Positions 34,734-44,518 of a stretch of DNA of 64,000 bases are shown here, one piece after another; position 1 is the stretch's first letter; every line of letters starts with the position of its first letter. The notes under the pieces are model-generated. The model ran no database searches. It saw nothing but the letters and a program-made list of their open reading frames with translations, and had not been told where the DNA came from. The stretch lies in the NCBI GenBank assembly GCA_001899715.1, contig MKWI01000002.1, positions 124,001 through 188,000 of the forward strand, written 5' to 3'. Origin of the DNA: Sphingobium sp. 66-54. Its GTDB lineage: Bacteria; Pseudomonadota; Alphaproteobacteria; Sphingomonadales; Sphingomonadaceae. The translations under genes were made by a program, and so were the position numbers.

Positions 34734-35381
34734 TCAGGCCATGCGGAGCGCGACGCGGCGACGGCGCAGCGCCCCGCCCGCCAGCGCGAAGCCGCCGATC
34801 ATCATCGCCCAGGTCGCGGGCTCGGGCACCGGCGCGATCTCCCGCAGCACGATATTGTCGAACTGACCGGGCGAACTCTGCCCGCGGAATGTAAATTGCG
34901 TGATCGCCCCCAACCCGTCGAACATCGCAGTATGGGCCGTAATCGGGGTCGAGCGGTCGTGATTGAACGTGAAGAACTTTTCCACCTGCGTGCCCACGCC
35001 ATCCGCAAGTGTGAAAATGAACTTGTAGGTGGAAGAGGCTGTATAGATCGGGCCAGTCTCCACCTTCAGCTTGCCGAAATCCATCGAACCGAACTCGAAG
35101 GCGCCGCCATCTTCGCGCGCAAGGGTGAAGGTAACGCCCGCTCCGCTGGCCTTGACGACCGATATTCCAGTCGGGTCGATGCTGCTCCCCGGCGCCATCG
35201 CCTCGATCGCCCGGCCGGTGGCGCTGTGGTAGAAATTGGCGGAGAGGACGTAGCCGTCTTCATGATAGGCGCCGCTGGTGTAGCCGGCGAGGTTGTCGAA
35301 ATCGATCACGGTGGCGTTCGCCGGCATGGCGAGGACGACCGCGGCCGCGACAGGCGCGACCGAGAGAATGATTTTACGCAT
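34734..35381 (-). CDS. Secreted PEP-CTERM sorting-signal protein
   Basis: A 215-residue protein with a signal peptide (cleavage after PANA), a beta-rich domain ([21 protein letters not shown], then FDNIVLREI near the end) and a C-terminal PEP-CTERM tripartite tail: [13 protein letters not shown], a hydrophobic helix and a RRRR cluster. PEP-CTERM proteins are sorted and cleaved by exosortase EpsH/XrtA systems linked to exopolysaccharide production; no exosortase is in this window. The middle domain resembles carbohydrate-binding PEP-CTERM cargo, but no specific function is claimed. ATG 35381 fits the signal peptide; the longer frame to 35441 does not. Confidence 0.87.
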   Translation of the reverse strand: MRKIILSVAPVAAAVVLAMPANATVIDFDNLAGYTSGAYHEDGYVLSANFYHSATGRAIEAMAPGSSIDPTGISVVKASGAGVTFTLAREDGGAFEFGSMDFGKLKVETGPIYTASSTYKFIFTLADGVGTQVEKFFTFNHDRSTPITAHTAMFDGLGAITQFTFRGQSSPGQFDNIVLREIAPVPEPATWAMMIGGFALAGGALRRRRVALRMA

Positions 35382-35658
35382 GGTTTCAATCCTGTAACGA
35401 GACCCGCCGCTCGTTGCGGCTGACACGCCTCTGGCCGGCATTTGTAACAGGTGCGCGACAATCAGCGGACAGCGCGGTTACAAACGGACGATTTTGCATC
35501 GAGGCGGGACAGACCTGCTCCACATCGGGACACGTCGTCGCTCCCTATCCAAAGGATCGCGTCGAGCGGGATCGTCGCCCGGCCAATCCGCCGCCGGCTT
35601 GTGCATGGCTGCGCAATCCGCCATGGAATCGCCCACAGACATGCGAGGGAGACGAGCC

Positions 35659-36375
35659 ATGGCGATCAGCAGAACCGTCCACATCCATGAGGGCCCCGGC
35701 GGCCCGTTCGAGTCCATGTTCGTGGGCGATGCCGGCGCGGGCACCCAGCCAGGCATGCTCCTCTTCCCCAATTTCTTCGGCGCCAAGGAATGGGACTTCG
35801 CCAAGGCGGAGACGCTGGCAGCGCTCGGCTACAAGGTGCTGGTGGTCGACTATTACGGGCAGGGCAAGCGCGGGCATGACATGGAGTCCTCCGGCAAGCT
35901 GCTGCACGATTTCATGGCCGACCGCGCGGCGGTGAAGCGCCGCCTGCTCGACGCACTGGCGGAACTGAAGGCGCTGCCAGGCGTGGACGGCAACCGGCTG
36001 GGCGCGATCGGCTTCTGCGCCGGCGGCAAATGCGTGCTGGACCTCGCCCGCGCCGGCGGAGCCATCAAGGCCGGCGTCAGCTTCCACGGCGTCTATGACG
36101 CGCCGCCCTTCCCCAATGCGGTGATCGCCGCGAAGCTGCTGATCTGCGACGGCTGGAACGACAATCTGTGCCCACCCGAGGCCAAGGTGGCGCTCTGCAA
36201 GGAGCTGACCGAGGCGGACGTGGACTGGCAGTTCATCAGCTATAGCCGCACCGGCCACGCCTTCACCGCCAACGACACTCCGCTCAACCCCGAGCGCAGC
36301 TTCGGCTTCCAGCCCGACACCGACCGGCGAAGCTGGCGGGCGATGACGGATTTTCTGGCGGAGGCGCTGGGGTAA
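35659..36375 (+). CDS. Dienelactone hydrolase family protein
   Basis: A 238-residue alpha/beta hydrolase in which the nucleophile is cysteine (GFCAGGKC), with Asp in DGWNDNLCP and His in RTGHAFT, the triad of the dienelactone hydrolase family. PNFFGAKEWDF and VDYYGQGKRG are also typical. Classical DLH opens dienelactones in chloroaromatic degradation, but most genomic members have unknown substrates, and no aromatic cluster is adjacent. Start 35659 is preceded by GCGAGGGAGACG; a frame open from 35494 has no support. The 277-base upstream gap holds no other gene. Confidence 0.88.
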   Translation: MAISRTVHIHEGPGGPFESMFVGDAGAGTQPGMLLFPNFFGAKEWDFAKAETLAALGYKVLVVDYYGQGKRGHDMESSGKLLHDFMADRAAVKRRLLDALAELKALPGVDGNRLGAIGFCAGGKCVLDLARAGGAIKAGVSFHGVYDAPPFPNAVIAAKLLICDGWNDNLCPPEAKVALCKELTEADVDWQFISYSRTGHAFTANDTPLNPERSFGFQPDTDRRSWRAMTDFLAEALG

Positions 36376-36424
36376 ACCGGGAGCGGAAAGCTTAAGGGCC
36401 CACCATCTTTCTCCCGGTCCCGAA

Positions 36425-36442
36425 CTCCTGCTTTCGCAGGAG
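36425..36442. repeat. Single palindromic element, copy 6
   Basis: CTCCTGC-TTTC-GCAGGAG, a perfect 7-bp hairpin equal to the right half of the paired elements. It lies between the convergent dienelactone-hydrolase-like and M14 genes. The left half is not recognisable; a different repeat (36468) follows. Confidence 0.75.
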
Positions 36443-36467
36443 CGTATGTCGGTCTTCGGCGAAAAGC

Positions 36468-36497
36468 GGGACCCGGGGTCAAGCCCGGGGTGACGGA
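36468..36497. repeat. CCCGGGGTCAAGCCCGGGG dispersed repeat
   Basis: GGACCCGGGGTCAAGCCCGG followed by GGTGACGG. This GC-rich repeat is common between genes in many alphaproteobacteria; only one copy was seen in this window. It is next to the copy 6 hairpin, between convergent genes. Confidence 0.6.
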
Positions 36498-36538
36498 ATA
36501 GGCTACGGTCGCAACAGGACCGAATGATCCATGCGCCC

Positions 36539-37696
36539 CTAGATATCCTCCACCATCTCCGCCAGCGTCGCGAGGCAATCGCGGGCGAGCTGGATCGAGC
36601 GCTCGGGGCTCCAGCCCTGCGCCGGATCGGGCAGATCGGCATTGTCCTTGAACGGCATTTCCAGCGTCATGGCGACGGCGCCGTAGCGCTCGGCGATCTG
36701 GGCGGTGGCCATGGAGAGGTTGGCCTTGCCCGGCCGCGCCTCGGGATAGCCGAGCTTCGTCTGGAAATCCGGGGTGCGGATAGCGAGCGTGTCGCGATAG
36801 CGGCGGAACAGCGCCAGCCGGTCCTCGCGGAGGGACGCGATGCCCTCAAACCCGGCGAGAAACACGGCGGGGATCGCCTCGTCGCCGTGGACATCCATGG
36901 CGAAGGCGACGCCGGTCTCGTCCATGCGATTGCGCACGCACAGCACTTCGGGCGACTGCTCGGCGGTGGGCGCATGCCACTCGCGGTTGAGATTGACGCC
37001 CGCCGCGTTGGTTCGCAAATGGCCACGGAAAGAACCGTCTGGGTTCATGTTCGGAACGATATAGAGCCGGCAGGCCGCCAGCAGCTTGCGGGCGTGGGCG
37101 TTGGCGGGATCGGTGAGCATCTCCAGCGCGCCCTCCATCCACCATTCGGCCATGCTCTCGCCGGGGTGCTGGCGCGCGATGATCCACACCGGCCTGGCGC
37201 CCGTGCCCATCTCCAGGCAGTCGATCGGCCGCCCGTCGAGACTAAGGCCGAGCTGGCGCAGCGCCACCCCATCGCACCCCGCCGCCTGCGCGACGAGATC
37301 ATGGTGCCGCTCCAGCGAGTAAGGCGCGAAATAGGCGAACCATGCGGCGTCGCTCGCTAGCGTGTAGGCGATGGTCAGCGTACCGCCATCCTCCTCCGCA
37401 TCGTAGCGCGAGGGCGCACGCAGCCATGTCTCGCGATCCTCGGAGACGGCGGCGTGATAGTCCGGCCAGCCGCCCGGATAGGCGGACGCCGCCAGCCCGG
37501 TGATGCGCAGGGTGAGCGCCGTGCCCGCCGGAGCAGCGACGCGGAAATGGAACCACTGGAAGAAATCGCTCTCATTGTCCTTGCGGATGGAGAGGGTCGC
37601 CTGCGTGCCGGCGATCGACTCGACGACGATGTTGCCGCTGTCGAACGCGCTGGTGATGAGGAGGGAGGGGGTGCTCTCTGTGGCCGTGTCTGTCAT
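36539..37696 (-). CDS. M14-family zinc carboxypeptidase, cytosolic (CCP-like)
   Basis: A 385-residue protein without signal peptide. A beta-sandwich N-terminal domain (about 1-125, [10 protein letters not shown]...) precedes a carboxypeptidase domain with the zinc motif HPGE at 177-180, NPDGS at 218-222, third ligand His270 in DVHGDE, and catalytic Glu346 in TLEMPF. This layout is that of bacterial relatives of the cytosolic carboxypeptidases that trim glutamate chains in eukaryotes. The natural substrate is unknown. The start overlaps the stop of the DUF4136 lipoprotein gene (ATGA), so the two are translationally coupled. Confidence 0.9.
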   Translation of the reverse strand: MTDTATESTPSLLITSAFDSGNIVVESIAGTQATLSIRKDNESDFFQWFHFRVAAPAGTALTLRITGLAASAYPGGWPDYHAAVSEDRETWLRAPSRYDAEEDGGTLTIAYTLASDAAWFAYFAPYSLERHHDLVAQAAGCDGVALRQLGLSLDGRPIDCLEMGTGARPVWIIARQHPGESMAEWWMEGALEMLTDPANAHARKLLAACRLYIVPNMNPDGSFRGHLRTNAAGVNLNREWHAPTAEQSPEVLCVRNRMDETGVAFAMDVHGDEAIPAVFLAGFEGIASLREDRLALFRRYRDTLAIRTPDFQTKLGYPEARPGKANLSMATAQIAERYGAVAMTLEMPFKDNADLPDPAQGWSPERSIQLARDCLATLAEMVEDI

Positions 37697-38298
37697 TTGA
37701 CCGTGATAGTCACGCCGGACGGCCCGGGAAAGTCCTTGAACAGCGCGTCGGCCAGCTTTCCGGCGGCGAGGCCGGGCTGCGCGGCGGGCGTGCCCTCCTT
37801 CGCCTGCGTCTCGGCGCGGCCTTCCCAGATGGCGGTCTTGTCCGCCGTGCGGCGCAACTGCACGCGCAGGTTGGTGACGACCACCGGCTTGGGCTTGCCC
37901 GAGAGATTGATACCGATGCCCAGGCCGACGCCGCTGCCGTAGCTGCCGGTCGAGCCGCCCACGCCGACGCTGACCGGCGAGCGGCGCTGCTCGCCCGGCT
38001 GCCAGACCTGCCGCTCGATACCGACGACCGCCTCATACTCGCCCGGCCCGCTGTCACGCACGGTGAAGCCGGTGCGGGCAAGCGCGGCGCTGACGGCGTT
38101 GGCGGTGGTGCGAAATTCCAGGCTGTCCGCATTGGCCGCATTGGCGGGCACGATGGCGACGCTGCCCTGCCGCGCGACCGAGTCGCTGTGGAAGCGCGTC
38201 ACGTCCACCGGCGCGATGGCGGTGGCGCAGCCGCCGGCGAGGAGCAACAGCGGCACGACGGCAGCCGTCGCGAACCGGCGGGGGATCGAGCATGGCAT
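37693..38298 (-). CDS. DUF4136 lipoprotein
   Basis: A 201-residue protein with a lipobox LAGGC at the end of its leader and the pattern of DUF4136 proteins: [47 protein letters not shown] and a glycine-rich stretch ([20 protein letters not shown]). It is probably an outer-membrane-anchored periplasmic protein of unknown role. Its stop overlaps the start of the M14 peptidase gene. Start 38298 was chosen for the leader [15 protein letters not shown]; the open frame to 38550 is probably chance. Confidence 0.82.
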   Translation of the reverse strand: MPCSIPRRFATAAVVPLLLLAGGCATAIAPVDVTRFHSDSVARQGSVAIVPANAANADSLEFRTTANAVSAALARTGFTVRDSGPGEYEAVVGIERQVWQPGEQRRSPVSVGVGGSTGSYGSGVGLGIGINLSGKPKPVVVTNLRVQLRRTADKTAIWEGRAETQAKEGTPAAQPGLAAGKLADALFKDFPGPSGVTITVK

Positions 38299-38603
38299 GA
38301 TCTTGAGCAACTCCCTTGCAAAAACACCGCATCGCAGCGGGCGCACCCAGACTGCGCCGGCGGATGCACGGGCGACGCATGCCCGATGCGCACCACGATA
38401 CCAGCGTGCGCGCCATCCCGGCAATCTCCGTGACGGAGCGGGGGTAGCAGACCCTTCCCTCGCGGACACGGCCCCAGCGGACGGCGCCGATGCCGCGCTT
38501 CCCCCACAAAAAGGCCGCGCCGCGCCTTGACTTTCCGGGTCCACCCCCATAGACGCGCGGCTCCGGTTTCCAGAACCAACACGATTTTTTTGGACGTTCG
38601 ATC

Positions 38604-38729
38604 ATGAAGATCCGCAATTCGCTCAAGTCGCTCAAGGACCGCCACCGGGACAACCGCGTGATTCGCCGTCGCGGGCGCACCTACGTCATCAACAAGACCC
38701 AGCGCCGCTTCAAGGCCCGCCAGGGCTGA
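38604..38729 (+). CDS. rpmJ: 50S ribosomal protein L36, cysteine-free form
   Basis: A 41-residue basic protein: [17 protein letters not shown], then [20 protein letters not shown]. It is the L36 type lacking the Cys-Cys-Cys-His zinc ribbon of the classical form, and binds 23S rRNA in the large subunit. The gene is too short for ordinary ORF listing. It starts after ACGTTCGATC, with no strong Shine-Dalgarno, and ends before a strong terminator at 38775. It stands alone, not in the spc operon, as is usual for this variant. It is divergent from the DUF4136 lipoprotein gene. Confidence 0.95.
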   Translation: MKIRNSLKSLKDRHRDNRVIRRRGRTYVINKTQRRFKARQG

Positions 38730-38774
38730 AGGAACGCGCGCGGCGCGGGCAGCAGCCCGCCGCGAAGGATAGCG

Positions 38775-38803
38775 AACGCCCGGTCAGGCTCTGGCCGGGC
38801 GTT
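38775..38803 (+). terminator. Rho-independent terminator after rpmJ
   Basis: AACGCCCGGTCAG (38775-38787) pairs with CTGGCCGGGCGTT (38791-38803), 13 pairs with one G-U, followed by TT. It lies 45 bases after the rpmJ stop and before the Rieske gene promoter. Confidence 0.85.
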
Positions 38804-38997
38804 TTGGCGTGAGCATTCGACGCCAGCAGCGGCGCGCCCCGCCTGACGGATGGCGCCTATCGCTTGTAAACAGCCTTGAGGCGAGGCTTGCAGCGGGTGA
38901 AACGCCGGGCGACGGCCCTCGCCTCCCATCCCCTTTTGCGGCAGATTGGTCGCTGGAGAGGCGCCGGATGACCCCGGCGCCGCAGGAGAGGCCGCCC

Positions 38998-40104
38998 ATG
39001 TATCCGTTCACGCCCGGAAGCTATGCGCCGCGCAACGGCTGGTATGTCGCGGCCTTCACCCATGAGATCGGCGAGGCGCTGCTCAGCCGCTGGATCCTCA
39101 ACCAGCCGGTCGTGCTCTATCGCAAGGCGGACGGCACAGCGGTCGCCGTCGAGGGGCGCTGCCCGCACCGGCATTATCCGCTCGGCGAGAGCAAGCGCGT
39201 GGGTGACGCCATTCAGTGCGGCTATCACGGCATCACCTTCGACTGGCAGGGGAAATGCACCTTCATCCCCAGCCAGCCGAGCATTCCCGGCGTCTATTCG
39301 ATCCGCACCTATCCGCTGGTCGAGCGCGGCTTGTGGGCATGGATCTGGACCGGCGACGCCGACAAATGCGACGAGGCGCTGATCCCGACGCTGGATGAGA
39401 TCGGCTATACCGTGCCCGGTCTCATCCCCGCCGCTTTCTACACCATGCAGGTGAAGGGGCGCTATCAGCTCCTCAACGACAATCTGCTGGACCTGAGCCA
39501 TCTCGGCTATCTGCACGCCAGCTCGATCGGCACGCCGGACGATGCCGCCACGCCGGAAGTGCGCGACCTCAGCGAGCGCCGCCTCTCCAGCCGCCGCTAT
39601 ATGCACGATACGCCGATGCCGCCGATCCATGAGGCCGCGACGGGCTATCGCGGCCCGGTCGACCGCATCTCCGGCATGGATTTCTTCTTCCCCGGCTTCC
39701 ACGCCGGCATCGGCGAGACGCGCCTGCCGCGCGACCACGCCGAGGCCGGCACGGTGCTGCGCACCAGCCGCGTGTGGCACGCCGTCACCCCTGCCACCAA
39801 AACGAGCTGCACTTATTTCTTCGCGATGAGCGGCGAGTCGCAGGATGCGCTCGACCACGCGAAGATCAGCCTTGAGCCGGTTCTGGCGGAGGATCGCTTC
39901 GCCACCGAGGAGATCGAGAAGATCATCACCACGCTGGACGAGGTGCCGCCCGAGCTGATGCTGAAAAGCGACACGACCGCCGTGCAGGGGCGCCGCATCC
40001 TGCAAGCGATGATGGACAGGGAAAAGGCCGAGGCATCGGCCGCCGGCGAGCGCGCAGATGCCGCCGTCGCAAGCAAGAGGAGCAAGACTGATGAACCGGT
40101 TTGA
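38998..40104 (+). CDS. Rieske [2Fe-2S] aromatic-ring hydroxylating oxygenase, large subunit
   Basis: A 368-residue oxygenase with a Rieske cluster motif C55-x-H57 and C74-x-x-H77 (CPHRH, CGYHG) and a mononuclear iron site in NDNLLDLSHLGYLH (Asp, His167, His172). It resembles the vanillate O-demethylase / phenoxybenzoate dioxygenase group that acts on methoxylated or substituted aromatics. Start 38998 is set by GCAGGAGAGG; further upstream ATGs have no binding site. The next gene overlaps by 14 bases. No ferredoxin or reductase gene adjoins it, so electrons must come from elsewhere. The substrate is unknown. Confidence 0.92.
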   Translation: MYPFTPGSYAPRNGWYVAAFTHEIGEALLSRWILNQPVVLYRKADGTAVAVEGRCPHRHYPLGESKRVGDAIQCGYHGITFDWQGKCTFIPSQPSIPGVYSIRTYPLVERGLWAWIWTGDADKCDEALIPTLDEIGYTVPGLIPAAFYTMQVKGRYQLLNDNLLDLSHLGYLHASSIGTPDDAATPEVRDLSERRLSSRRYMHDTPMPPIHEAATGYRGPVDRISGMDFFFPGFHAGIGETRLPRDHAEAGTVLRTSRVWHAVTPATKTSCTYFFAMSGESQDALDHAKISLEPVLAEDRFATEEIEKIITTLDEVPPELMLKSDTTAVQGRRILQAMMDREKAEASAAGERADAAVASKRSKTDEPV

Positions 40105-40717
40105 ACAGGCCGTCTATGATTGCATGAAGCCCACCGAGGCGCTGCTGGCGCAGACGACCAATCCGCTGCACCGCAAGATCCTGCTCAACTTCTGGCGGCA
40201 TGTGCATCTGGAGGGCGCGGGGCTTTACGACCGGATTTGCAGCGACGACATGATGGTCGCCAACCCGGTCTATCGCGTGACCTGGGGCGCCAACCCGGCG
40301 GTGCTGGAGGGGCGCGACGCGGTGCTCGCCTTCTACAACAGCGTGGGCGACGTGGTGCTGTGGAACTCGGACGACAAGATCGCGGTGGCGGACTGGGGCG
40401 TGGCGGACGAGCTGACCTTCAACCTGCTCGGGCTGGGCGGCATCATGCAGGCGATCGGCTACGCTGTGCCCGATCCGCACAAATTCTACCACGTGCAGAG
40501 CCGGCAGGCGTTCATCTGGCCCTATGACAGCCATGCCCGGCTGGCCGGCGAGCATCTCTATGAGGACAAGACCAGTCTCACATGGGTGGAAGTGGACGAG
40601 GCGGAGCTGACCACCGCCGCGCGCGTCAAGGAAATCCAGAAGGAACTGCTCGACCAGCTCCACGCCCGCTTCGGTGAGAATTTCTGGGTCTATGAAGGAG
40701 AGAAGGCGACGGCCTGA
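40091..40717 (+). CDS. NTF2/SnoaL-like protein paired with the Rieske oxygenase
   Basis: A 208-residue protein translated from an ATG inside the end of the Rieske gene, with AAGAGGAGC upstream. It contains FWRHVHLEGAGLYDRIC, ANPAVLEGRDAVLAFYNSVGD and ADELTFNLLG, the look of an NTF2-like cone fold. Such proteins occur as small subunits of ring-hydroxylating oxygenases or as stand-alone lyases and isomerases, so it may be a partner subunit or process the product. The overlap strongly suggests a joint role. I do not recognise a named family. Confidence 0.65.
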   Translation: MNRFEQAVYDCMKPTEALLAQTTNPLHRKILLNFWRHVHLEGAGLYDRICSDDMMVANPVYRVTWGANPAVLEGRDAVLAFYNSVGDVVLWNSDDKIAVADWGVADELTFNLLGLGGIMQAIGYAVPDPHKFYHVQSRQAFIWPYDSHARLAGEHLYEDKTSLTWVEVDEAELTTAARVKEIQKELLDQLHARFGENFWVYEGEKATA

Positions 40718-40847
40718 GGCCGCGAGGCTTCAGCGCGCCGCCTGCTCGGCTCCTTCAGGCGCAACGGATAAGTGCACGAGGGTCGGGATGGTTACGGCGG
40801 ACCACTCGGTGACAGAAGGGTGGTGACGAAGATCCGTGGCTAACGCC

Positions 40848-40872
40848 GCGCTCCCGCGAAGGCAGGAGCACG
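40848..40872. repeat. Single palindromic element, copy 7 (degenerate)
   Basis: CGCTCCCGCGAAGGCAGGAG followed by CACG combines a left-type start with a right-type end, as if the inside of a paired element had been lost. It lies between the convergent NTF2-like gene and pyk. The remaining 274-base gap shows nothing else. Confidence 0.6.
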
Positions 40873-40991
40873 ACGTTGCTATCCTGATGACGGGGGCTCC
40901 GCCAAAGCCGTTCAGCCCGCCGTGTTCATGGAAACCCTCGTATCGAACGTAAGCGACTCACGCGCGCGCAAACGACTCTTCGCGCCTGCGC

Positions 40992-42449
40992 TCACCCCTC
41001 CCCGTGCGCCCGCAGCTCGTCACCGCGAACGGTGGCGACATGGAGAACGTTGGTGGAGCCCGGCGTGCCGAAGGGAACGCCGGCGAGGATGATGATCTTG
41101 TCGCCGCCCGCCGCGACGCCCTGGCGCAGCGCGGTGCGCTTGGCCTTGCCGATCATCTCCTCAAAGCTGCCGATATCCTTGGTGCGCACGGCGTGGACGC
41201 CCCACATCAGGCCGATCCGCCGGGCGGTAGTGACGCGCGGGGTCAGCGCGAGGATCGGCACCGAGGGCCGCTCGCGGGCGATGCGGCGCACCGTGCTGCC
41301 CGAGGCGGTGAAGCAGACGATCGCCTTGGCCGACGCGGTGGCGGCGACGCTCGCGCACGCTTCCGCCAGCGCATCCGCCGTGGTGGGATCGGGCATGGTC
41401 TTGGTGAAATGCAGCCGGTCGAGATAGCCCGGATCGTGCTCGACGCTGTGGGCGATGCTGTCCATCATCGCCACCGCCTGCTCGGGCCAATCGCCCGCCG
41501 CCGTCTCGGCCGAGAGCATGACGGCATCCGCGCCGTCATAGACCGCCGTCGCCACGTCCGACACCTCGGCGCGGGTCGGCGTGGGCGATTTTATCATGGA
41601 TTCGAGCATCTGCGTGGCGACGACCACGGGCTTGCCCAGCCGCCGGGCGGTCTCGACGATCTGCTTCTGGAGCGGCGGCACCGCCTGCGGCGGCAGTTCG
41701 ACACCGAGATCGCCGCGCGCGACCATCACCGCGTCCGCCATCTCCAGTATCTCGTCGAGCCGCGAGACGGCGGCCGGCTTCTCGATCTTGGCGAGGAGCT
41801 GGCCGTGGCCGCCCATCAGCCGCCGCGCCTCTGAGAGGTCCTCGGGGCGCTGGACGAAGGAGAGCGCGATCCAGTCGCAGCCCGCGTCGATGGCAAAGGC
41901 GAGGTCGCGCCGGTCCTTATCGGTGAGCGCCGCCATCGGCAGCACCGCGTCGGGCACGTTGACCCCCTTGCGCTCGGACAGCATGCCGCCGACCTCGACG
42001 ATCGTCTCGATCACGTCGTCGCTGGCCGACTGCACGCGCAGCACCAGCTTGCCATCGTCGAGCAACAGGCGGCTGCCCTCGTCCAGCGCGGCGAAAATCT
42101 CCGGGTGCGGCAGGTTGACGCGGGTGGCGTCGCCCGGCGTCATGTCGCGGTCCAGCCGGAAGGACGCGCCGACCGTCAGCATCACCGGCCCGGCGGCGAA
42201 GGTGCCCACGCGCAGCTTGGGGCCTTGCAGGTCGGCGAGGATGGTGGTCGGCCGGCTGAACTCGCGCTCCAGCCCCCGGATGATCTCGACATTGGCGGCG
42301 TGTTGCTCGTGCGTGCCGTGGCTCATGTTGAGGCGGAACGCATCCGCGCCGGCGAGGAACAGCTTGCGGATCATCTCCTCGCTGCTGCTGGCTGGCCCCA
42401 GCGTGGCGAGGATGCGAACCTTGCGGGAGCGGGGCGCGAACTTCTTCAT
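40992..42449 (-). CDS. pyk: Pyruvate kinase
   Basis: A 485-residue enzyme beginning MKKFAPRSRKVRILATLGPA. It has FRLNMSHGTH, DLQGPKLRVG, the metal and substrate region LAKIEKPAAVSRLDEIL, ARGDLGVELP, and VVATQMLESMIKSPTPTRAEV. It converts phosphoenolpyruvate and ADP to pyruvate and ATP. Start 42449 was chosen over an open frame to 42539 that reads the divergent promoter. It is divergent from the DUF1244 gene, with 93 bases between start codons. Confidence 0.97.
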   Translation of the reverse strand: MKKFAPRSRKVRILATLGPASSSEEMIRKLFLAGADAFRLNMSHGTHEQHAANVEIIRGLEREFSRPTTILADLQGPKLRVGTFAAGPVMLTVGASFRLDRDMTPGDATRVNLPHPEIFAALDEGSRLLLDDGKLVLRVQSASDDVIETIVEVGGMLSERKGVNVPDAVLPMAALTDKDRRDLAFAIDAGCDWIALSFVQRPEDLSEARRLMGGHGQLLAKIEKPAAVSRLDEILEMADAVMVARGDLGVELPPQAVPPLQKQIVETARRLGKPVVVATQMLESMIKSPTPTRAEVSDVATAVYDGADAVMLSAETAAGDWPEQAVAMMDSIAHSVEHDPGYLDRLHFTKTMPDPTTADALAEACASVAATASAKAIVCFTASGSTVRRIARERPSVPILALTPRVTTARRIGLMWGVHAVRTKDIGSFEEMIGKAKRTALRQGVAAGGDKIIILAGVPFGTPGSTNVLHVATVRGDELRAHGEG

Positions 42450-42542
42450 GGACGGGAGCGACCTCTTGCGATGATGATGGCCATACCCACATCCGCATCG
42501 ACCGGAGCGGCCGGGACAGGACACGACAGGGAGGATCATTCA

Positions 42543-42836
42543 ATGACGATAGAGGCGCTCGATGACAAGACCGCGGCGCAGGCATTCCGCCGGTTGGTCC
42601 ACCATTTGCGCCACCGCGACGACGCCCAGAATGTCGACCTGATGGGGCTGGCCGGTTTCTGCCGCAACTGTCTGGCCGACTGGATCGCGCAGGCGGACGG
42701 CGCGATGGACCGCGAAACCGCGCGCGAGATCATCTACGGCATGCCCTATGCGGCCTGGAAGGACGCGCACCAGACCGAGGCGACCCCCGATCAGCTCGCG
42801 CGGATGCAGGAGAGCATGGCGAAGAACAAGCGGTGA
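42543..42836 (+). CDS. DUF1244 family protein
   Basis: A 97-residue protein matching DUF1244: AAQAFRRLVHHLRHRDDAQNVDLMGLAGFCRNCLADW, EIIYGMPYAAWK and a short charged tail. The FCRNCL cysteine pair and the W-K motif are conserved in the family, which is widespread in proteobacteria and has no known function. The binding site CAGGGAGGATC precedes the ATG. It is a single gene, divergent from pyk. Confidence 0.88.
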   Translation: MTIEALDDKTAAQAFRRLVHHLRHRDDAQNVDLMGLAGFCRNCLADWIAQADGAMDRETAREIIYGMPYAAWKDAHQTEATPDQLARMQESMAKNKR

Positions 42837-42848
42837 GGTGCGGCGCGC

Positions 42849-42877
42849 TGCTCGCCCCGAGCTTGTCGGGGCCTGTC
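42849..42877. repeat. Dispersed repeat C, third degenerate copy
   Basis: CTGCTCGCCCCGAGCTTGTC then GGGGCCTGTC resembles the CGCCCTGAGCTTGTCGAGGG arm at 23123. It is 13 bases past the DUF1244 stop. It shares the 460-base gap 42837-43296 with palindromic copy 8 and the asd leader region. Confidence 0.5.
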
Positions 42878-43018
42878 TTGAGCGACTTCCGCAAGCGGGC
42901 AGCTGGAAGGGGTTATTCTTTTTGAAGTCGGTCGGCGGAAAAAGTTTCGTAACCAAGCCGGAAAGATGGGAGCTCAAGACCGGCCCCAAAGGCCAACGAG
43001 GCTCCTCGCTGCTCTCGG

Positions 43019-43041
43019 CCCCTGCCTTCACAGGAGCACGA
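43019..43041. repeat. Single palindromic element, copy 8
   Basis: CCCCTGCCTTCACAGGAGCA followed by CG, the right half of the element with one base lost from the hairpin (TTCACAGG for TTCGCAGG). It lies 3' of DUF1244 and upstream of the asd leader region. Confidence 0.65.
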
Positions 43042-43100
43042 TGCCCTTTCTGCCCGGCCTGCCGTGCATTGCCCATTTACAAACCGATGGCCCCCGGCTA

Positions 43101-43193
43101 ATGGCCCGCGCGATGTCCAAGATGATCGCCACGCCGATTACCATTAAACCGACCCGCGTCCGCGGGGCGGTTCCGGGTGTGCGCACGGCCTGA
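43101..43193 (+). CDS. Candidate Thr/Ile-rich leader peptide upstream of asd
   Basis: A 30-residue frame from ATG 43101 (alternatives at 43113 and 43122) to TGA 43193. Its middle reads IATPITIKPTRV, with three Ile and three Thr within 11 codons, including ATT-ACC-ATT; ATT is uncommon in this GC-rich DNA. The product of asd feeds threonine, isoleucine, methionine and lysine, so a Thr/Ile-sensing attenuation peptide would fit. Strong hairpins follow (43147-43172, 43239-43253). No clear ribosome binding site is seen, so this is a hypothesis. Confidence 0.35.
   Translation: MARAMSKMIATPITIKPTRVRGAVPGVRTA
43147..43172 (+). promoter_or_regulatory. Hairpin overlapping the asd leader frame (candidate attenuator element)
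   Basis: AACCGACCCGCG (43147-43158) pairs with CGCGGGGCGGTT (43161-43172) with a single mismatch. It directly follows the Thr/Ile codons. A second hairpin, CTTTCG-ATC-CGAAAG (43239-43253), sits about 45 bases before asd within a longer imperfect CGCGG...CCGCG stem. Ribosome stalling could shift pairing between them; this is inference. Confidence 0.4.
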
Positions 43194-43257
43194 CGGCCCG
43201 AGCATCTGGATCACAAGCCCTGCGAAGCGCGGGGCCGACTTTCGATCCGAAAGCTGA

Positions 43258-44343
<1,086 letters not shown>

Positions 44344-44412
44344 CGGGCGCGCAGGGCTAAGATTGCGGGGAGGTTCCGGTGTCGGAGCCTCCCCCTCATC
44401 ATAAGCACCCCA

Positions 44413-44485
44413 GTGCTCCTGCGCAGGCAGGAGCCCCGGGCGATGGGGCAGTGCGGCTGGGCCCTTGGCTCCTGCGCAGGAGCAC
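44413..44485. repeat. Paired palindromic element, copy 9 (73 bp)
   Basis: It starts GTGCTCCTGCG and ends CGCAGGAGCAC, perfect 11-bp terminal inverted repeats. The inner CGGGCGATGGGGCAGTGCGG core differs from other copies. It lies between the convergent asd and ECF41 sigma genes and could end both transcripts. Confidence 0.87.
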
Positions 44486-44518
44486 CGAGTGTGCTTGGAG
44501 GTTCGCTCTGCTATCTCC

